From: Planctomycetota bacterium
GTDB lineage: Bacteria > Planctomycetota > Planctomycetia > Pirellulales > Pirellulaceae
Assembly: GCA_026692885.1 (NCBI GenBank)
Contig: JAPLNJ010000568.1
Location: forward strand, 1-10,587
DNA length: 10,587 nt
Reading direction: 5' to 3'
Notes under the pieces: generated by a model
Database searches by the model: none
What the model was told of the DNA's origin: nothing
Seen by the model: the letters and a program-made list of their open reading frames with translations, nothing else
Made by a program: the position numbers and the translations under genes
Shown here: piece by piece, positions 8,321 to 10,587 of the stretch
Numbering within the stretch: the first letter of the stretch is position 1
Layout: every line of letters begins with the position of its first letter

Positions 8321-9046
8321 TCAGAGGGGCGAAGCAGGGGCGTCATCGGGTCCACTCAGCCGCGAGGTCACACCGATCCGCCATTCGAGCGCAGCGACCT
8401 GCTGTTCCAATCCCAACTGCCAGCGCCGCTGCATCGTCAGGAACGCAAAAAAGGCGGTGAAACCGAGCACGCTGACCAACAGCACCAGGCGGACGTGGGG
8501 GGGCGTCTCCACGGCTTCCGGTGCGATCCCCCAAAACCAGCGAGTGGATGCGACCACCAACGGGATATCCACGATTCCCAGAACTCCCAGCACGGCACTC
8601 ATCCGGGCTCGCCGCTGCGGTTCGCCCAGGCCGGCCCGCAGCAGGAAATATCCGCCGTAAATCAACCACATCACCAGCGCCACCAGCAATCGCGGATCCC
8701 AGGTCCACCATGTGTTGCCCGTCTCATGGGCCCACATCACGCCCGTGATCAAGGTCAAGGTCGTGCACAGCCAACCGGTCTCCGCGGCGGCTTGCGACCA
8801 ATGGTCCCAGCTCAGGTTGCGGCGGACCAGATAGATCGCGCCGACCGCCCCCACGAACACGAAGGCGCCCACGCCACACCAAGCCACAGAGACGTACAGG
8901 TAGGCGATCCGCTGCACCTCGTTGCTTTCGCCTTCCTCAGGAGCCCAGGCGAACAGCACCAGCATCGCCACCAGAAGCAGGCTGACCATCAACCCACTGA
9001 TCACCATTTGATTGCGTGACAGCCAGCCGGGACCGGAGGTGATCAT
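8321..9046 (-). CDS. ccmC: CcmC-type haem-handling membrane protein, 241 aa
   Basis: CcmC belongs to the haem-handling protein family of cytochrome c maturation. It presents haem at the outer face of the membrane for attachment to CcmE. Six hydrophobic segments (about 17-34, 49-73, 90-105, 119-138, 149-168, 185-203) fit CcmC. The signature tryptophan-rich loop is present as NTWWTWDPRL (111-120), followed by the usual aliphatic helix. Start choice: the frame is open 30 codons further, but ATG at 9046 has GAGGA (9053-9057) six bases upstream and gives the usual length. Oddity: compared from memory with E. coli CcmC, the histidine of YIHVPAA is Tyr51 here (AYLYVSVAW), and the second ligand histidine after WWNTL falls at Ala175 (WFWGIAP). 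It may be a divergent paralogue. No ccmA, ccmB or ccmE lies in the window. ccmD follows directly. Confidence 0.9.
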   Translation of the reverse strand: MITSGPGWLSRNQMVISGLMVSLLLVAMLVLFAWAPEEGESNEVQRIAYLYVSVAWCGVGAFVFVGAVGAIYLVRRNLSWDHWSQAAAETGWLCTTLTLITGVMWAHETGNTWWTWDPRLLVALVMWLIYGGYFLLRAGLGEPQRRARMSAVLGVLGIVDIPLVVASTRWFWGIAPEAVETPPHVRLVLLVSVLGFTAFFAFLTMQRRWQLGLEQQVAALEWRIGVTSRLSGPDDAPASPL

Positions 9047-9107
9047 CGTGCGTCCTCGATGATGAATGTCGAGTGGAGCCTGCCAGCGGCACTGCCGGCG
9101 CGCAGGG

Positions 9108-9136
9108 AGGATAACCACGGACCCGGACGGTGACAA
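9108..9136 (-). promoter_or_regulatory. Candidate sigma-70 promoter for ccmCD
   Basis: On the minus strand TTGTCA (9131-9136, five of six) is followed after 17 bases by TATCCT (9108-9113, four of six). Transcription would start near 9101, about 55 bases before the ccmC ATG. If real, ccmCD is an independent two-gene transcript whose promoter sits just inside the flanking repeat cluster. Confidence 0.45.
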
Positions 9137-9152
9137 GACAGCTTTGGTTGTG

Positions 9153-9330
9153 ATCCCGGATTATTCCTGTAGGCCGGAACGATGTCGCGCAAGGCCATGC
9201 CGGAACGGCGCAACCGACGCTCGTAGGAAGAACCCGCTTGGTGCAGACGCCACGCGCCGGAAGCGACCGAAGTTCCGGCAGTGCTTCCGGTTGCTTGTTC
9301 AGGCCTACAGGAGATATGAATAATCTGGGG
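9153..9330. repeat. Inverted-repeat element with CCGGAA hairpins (178 bp)
   Basis: The left arm (9153-9180: GATTATTC then CTGTAGGCCGGAAC) and the complement of the right arm (9297-9330: GATTATTC, a few extra bases, then CTGTAGGCCTGAAC) match in both blocks, 8 of 8 and 13 of 14. The interior repeats CCGGAA in both orientations, for example CCGGAAG (9257-9263) with CTTCCGG (9284-9290), so it can form nested hairpins. It has no coding capacity. It resembles REP/BIME-type mosaic elements. The first 14 bases recur exactly at 7891-7904. Confidence 0.6.
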
Positions 9331-9510
9331 CGATATCGTCGCCGCTCAGACCGTAGCTCGCTTCTCGCAACTTCAGGGGCAGGAAAAATACGCATCTCAC
9401 GCTGTCGGAACAAGATCAACATTAAGCGTCTTGTCGAAGCACATTCCTGCAGAATTCAGGGGGAATGGCTTGACAACGCCAAGAATATGGGTGAGAAAAT
9501 CATTGTCTAG

Positions 9511-9606
9511 GAGTCTGTCCGAGTATTGCCAGCTTGCACAACATGTTGTAGGGCGTTGCTAGCAGATGCATTCCCGCGTGGTTTGAGTGAATATTCGGAC
9601 AGAATC
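9511..9606. mobile_element. 96-bp MITE-like element with 17-base terminal inverted repeats
   Basis: The ends GAGTCTGTCCGAGTATT (9511-9527) and the complement of 9590-9606, GATTCTGTCCGAATATT, match at 15 of 17 positions. The flanks are CTAG and CCAG, a probable 4-base target duplication with one change. A perfect 12-base palindrome ACAACATGTTGT (9538-9549) lies inside. There is no transposase, so it would need one in trans. Four-base YTAR-type targets are known for some IS5-family elements, which makes that family a candidate source; I cannot confirm it. Confidence 0.6.
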
Positions 9607-9684
9607 CCAGCACCAAGCAGTATTTTGGCCCTTGCGCGTAAAGACTGAGACTTAACGGTTCAGCAGGGACAGGGCGCGAGACAA

Positions 9685-9780
9685 GGGGTCAGACGTACAG
9701 ATTTCAGTTTTCGCGGTCGTGTGCCCAAGCCCATGAAAAGCCTTCTGCCCGCGAAAACTGAAATCTGTACGTCTGACCCC
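9685..9780. repeat. Perfect 32-base inverted repeat with 32-base loop
   Basis: Arms 9685-9716 (starting GGGGTCAGACGTACAG) and 9749-9780 (ending CTGTACGTCTGACCCC) are exact reverse complements over 32 bases, separated by 32 bases. It lies inside foldback copy 2 and is absent from copy 1. Arms without a single mismatch imply recent arrival or ongoing correction. GGGGTCAGA-type ends recur in bacterial palindromes linked to REP-associated tyrosine (Y1) transposases; that link is an inference here. Confidence 0.85.
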
Positions 9781-9863
9781 AGCTGGCGGTCCGTCTATGC
9801 GAAACCGTAAAACCCCATTCTTGACACCGACAACCCCGGAAACCGTTTGGTGCTAGTGCATCG

Positions 9864-9972
9864 TCAAGGCTTAATCTTGGGGTGACCGATGCGGTGGCGT
9901 AAGCTTCCAGCTTGCGTTGGACGCGATGAATCGAAAGGCAAGCAGGATGCTTACCCCACTTTTTAGCCTTGA
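9864..9972. repeat. Short inverted-repeat element upstream of the glycine-rich protein gene
   Basis: The outer 8-base ends TCAAGGCT (9864-9871) and AGCCTTGA (9965-9972) are exact inverses. Inner arms 9894-9916 (GTGGCGTAAGCTTCC...) and 9937-9959 match inverted at 19 of 23 positions around a 20-base loop. The inner hairpin is followed on the plus strand by five Ts, so it could also stop transcription. It begins eight bases after foldback copy 2 ends. Confidence 0.55.
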
Positions 9973-10063
9973 AGACTCAATAGCTACCGTTGTGGGATTT
10001 CGGTAGGCGCGACCAAAAAATAGATCCCCGTGAGTAGTTCGCTGTTTTCTAAAGGAAGACAAA

Positions 10064-10587
10064 ATGAAAAGCATATTCCTGGCGTCGAGGTGGGTGGCGG
10101 TCGTATTCGCTATCGTCATGTTCGCGGCCACGGGTGATGTCAACTCGCAAGACAATACCCGGAACAAGAACAGCGACCGGAACAAGAACAGCGGAGGAAG
10201 TGCTGGCGGCGGCAGGAGCAGCGGCGGTGGCGGGAACACTGGCGGTGGGAACACTGGCGGCCGCAACACGGGAGGCGGAGGTGGCGGCAAGCCCGGTGGT
10301 GGCGGCAAGCCCGGTGGTGGCGGCAAGCCCGGTGGTGGCGCAGGATCGGTGGGTGGTGGCGGCAGCAAACCCGGTGGCAGCGGCAAGCCCGGTGGTGGCG
10401 CAGGATCGGTGGGTGGTGGCGGTGGAAGCAAGCCCGGTGGTGGCACAGGATCGGTGGGCGGTGGCGGCAGCGGCAAACCCGGTGGTGGCAGCGGCAAACC
10501 CGGCGGTGGCACAGGATCGCTCGGTGGTGGCAGCGGCAAACCCGGCGGTGGCACAGGATCACTGGGTGGTGGCGGCAGCGGCAAACC
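10064..10587 (+). CDS. Secreted glycine-rich repeat protein, N-terminal 174 codons (3' end outside window)
   Basis: ATG at 10064 follows AAAGGA (10051-10056) seven bases upstream. Residues 1-29 form a signal peptide (MKSIFLASRWVAVVFAIVMF, cleavage near DVNS). A short polar segment with a doubled RNKNS motif follows, then at least 110 residues of low-complexity Gly/Ser/Lys/Pro sequence. The repeat mixes GGGGSGKPGG and GG(A/T)GS(V/L)GG blocks. The core CAGGATC recurs five times (10341, 10401, 10446, 10512, 10554) at spacings of 60, 45, 66 and 42 bases, all multiples of three. Such proteins are usually extracellular or wall-associated structural material; the function here is unknown. The opposite strand is also open (proline-rich), but it lacks the signal peptide and ribosome binding site seen on this strand, so I take it as a shadow. 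Confidence 0.8.
   Translation, partial: MKSIFLASRWVAVVFAIVMFAATGDVNSQDNTRNKNSDRNKNSGGSAGGGRSSGGGGNTGGGNTGGRNTGGGGGGKPGGGGKPGGGGKPGGGAGSVGGGGSKPGGSGKPGGGAGSVGGGGGSKPGGGTGSVGGGGSGKPGGGSGKPGGGTGSLGGGSGKPGGGTGSLGGGGSGK
10279..10587 (+). repeat. In-frame degenerate tandem repeats within the glycine-rich gene
   Basis: Three near-identical 18-base-class units (GGCAAGCCCGGTGGTGGC, partly sharing GGC) open the block and are followed by longer units of 42-66 bases. All length changes keep the reading frame. The array continues past the window edge, so copy number is unknown and may vary between strains by replication slippage. Confidence 0.75.

Larger units (their letters stand above)
9507..9856. repeat. 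MITE-like foldback element, copy 2, interrupted
   Basis: This is the second copy of the 7951-8110 element in the same orientation. The last 65 bases differ from copy 1 at only two positions, and the left part (9607-9692) at about eight of 86. Its left end is broken by a 96-base element at 9511-9606, leaving CTAG at 9507-9510 and CCAG at 9607-9610. Its centre is expanded by a 96-base hairpin (9685-9780) where copy 1 has just GGGGTCAG. Removing both restores a unit close to copy 1. The right end is CTAG at 9853-9856. Confidence 0.75.

Noticed and set aside
8107..8355. 82-codon minus-strand frame overlapping ccmC and ccmD
   Set aside because: It is out of frame with both and lacks their membrane-helix pattern. 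The ccmD frame (8309-8145) has a strong ribosome binding site and family features.
9047..9136. Upstream extension of ccmC by 30 codons
   Set aside because: ATG at 9046 has a good GAGGA site. The extension adds a polar stretch not found in CcmC and would run through the candidate promoter.
9238..9510. 90-codon plus-strand frame in the repeat cluster
   Set aside because: It starts inside the 9153-9330 repeat, is rich in Arg and Ser, and has no ribosome binding site or motif.
7951..9856. Composite transposon carrying ccmCD
   Set aside because: The flanking copies encode no transposase and I see no outer target duplication, so only the direct-repeat arrangement is claimed.
9871..10584. 237-codon proline-rich open frame on the minus strand
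   Set aside because: It is the mirror of the Gly/Lys/Pro repeats, which lack stops on both strands. The plus frame has a ribosome binding site, a signal peptide and sensible codons, and this one does not.
10279..10587. CRISPR-like array
   Set aside because: The repeats are in-frame, glycine-coding and unevenly spaced, with related 'spacers'. They belong to a repeat protein.

Overview
The window looks like a GC-rich chromosome segment from a planctomycete, probably a Pirellula/Blastopirellula relative. This is an inference. It rests on very long secreted proteins of types common in that phylum (a DNRLRE-like plus GH123/DUF4091-like protein and a 1368-residue GH10-like protein with a carbohydrate-binding module), on roomy gene spacing, and on intergenic DNA full of palindromic repeat elements. 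No phylogenetic marker is present.

Layout. At the left edge the first 53 codons of an unrecognised gene run leftwards off the window (159 to 1, minus strand). A 685-base stretch with two strong hairpins but no convincing gene follows. A secreted 801-residue protein is encoded at 845-3250 (+). It converges on the 1368-residue secreted protein at 7810-3704 (-), and the gap between them carries a 27-base imperfect inverted repeat. Both large proteins have signal peptides and plausible (beta/alpha)8 glycoside-hydrolase-like regions, so the left two thirds of the window probably serves extracytoplasmic polysaccharide or glycoconjugate handling.

On the minus strand at 9046-8145 is a tight two-gene operon, ccmC-ccmD, for the haem-handling part of cytochrome c maturation system I. 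ccmD (54 codons) is easily missed. The CcmC-like protein keeps the tryptophan-rich WWD motif but, in my by-eye alignment, lacks both conserved periplasmic histidines.

The ccmCD operon is bracketed by two direct copies of a foldback (MITE-like) element with CTAGCACCAA ends, at 7951-8110 and 9507-9856. The right copy carries two further elements: a 96-base element inserted in its left end with a CTAG/CCAG duplication, and a 96-base hairpin made of two perfect 32-base arms. Two more inverted-repeat elements lie on either side (9153-9330 and 9864-9972), so 9150-9975 is a repeat-insertion hotspot.

At the right edge a secreted glycine-rich repeat protein begins at 10064 (+) and runs off the window.

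The strongest candidates for something undescribed are the nested family of non-autonomous elements around ccmCD and the histidine-less CcmC. I found no defence system, CRISPR array, tRNA, rRNA or transposase gene.
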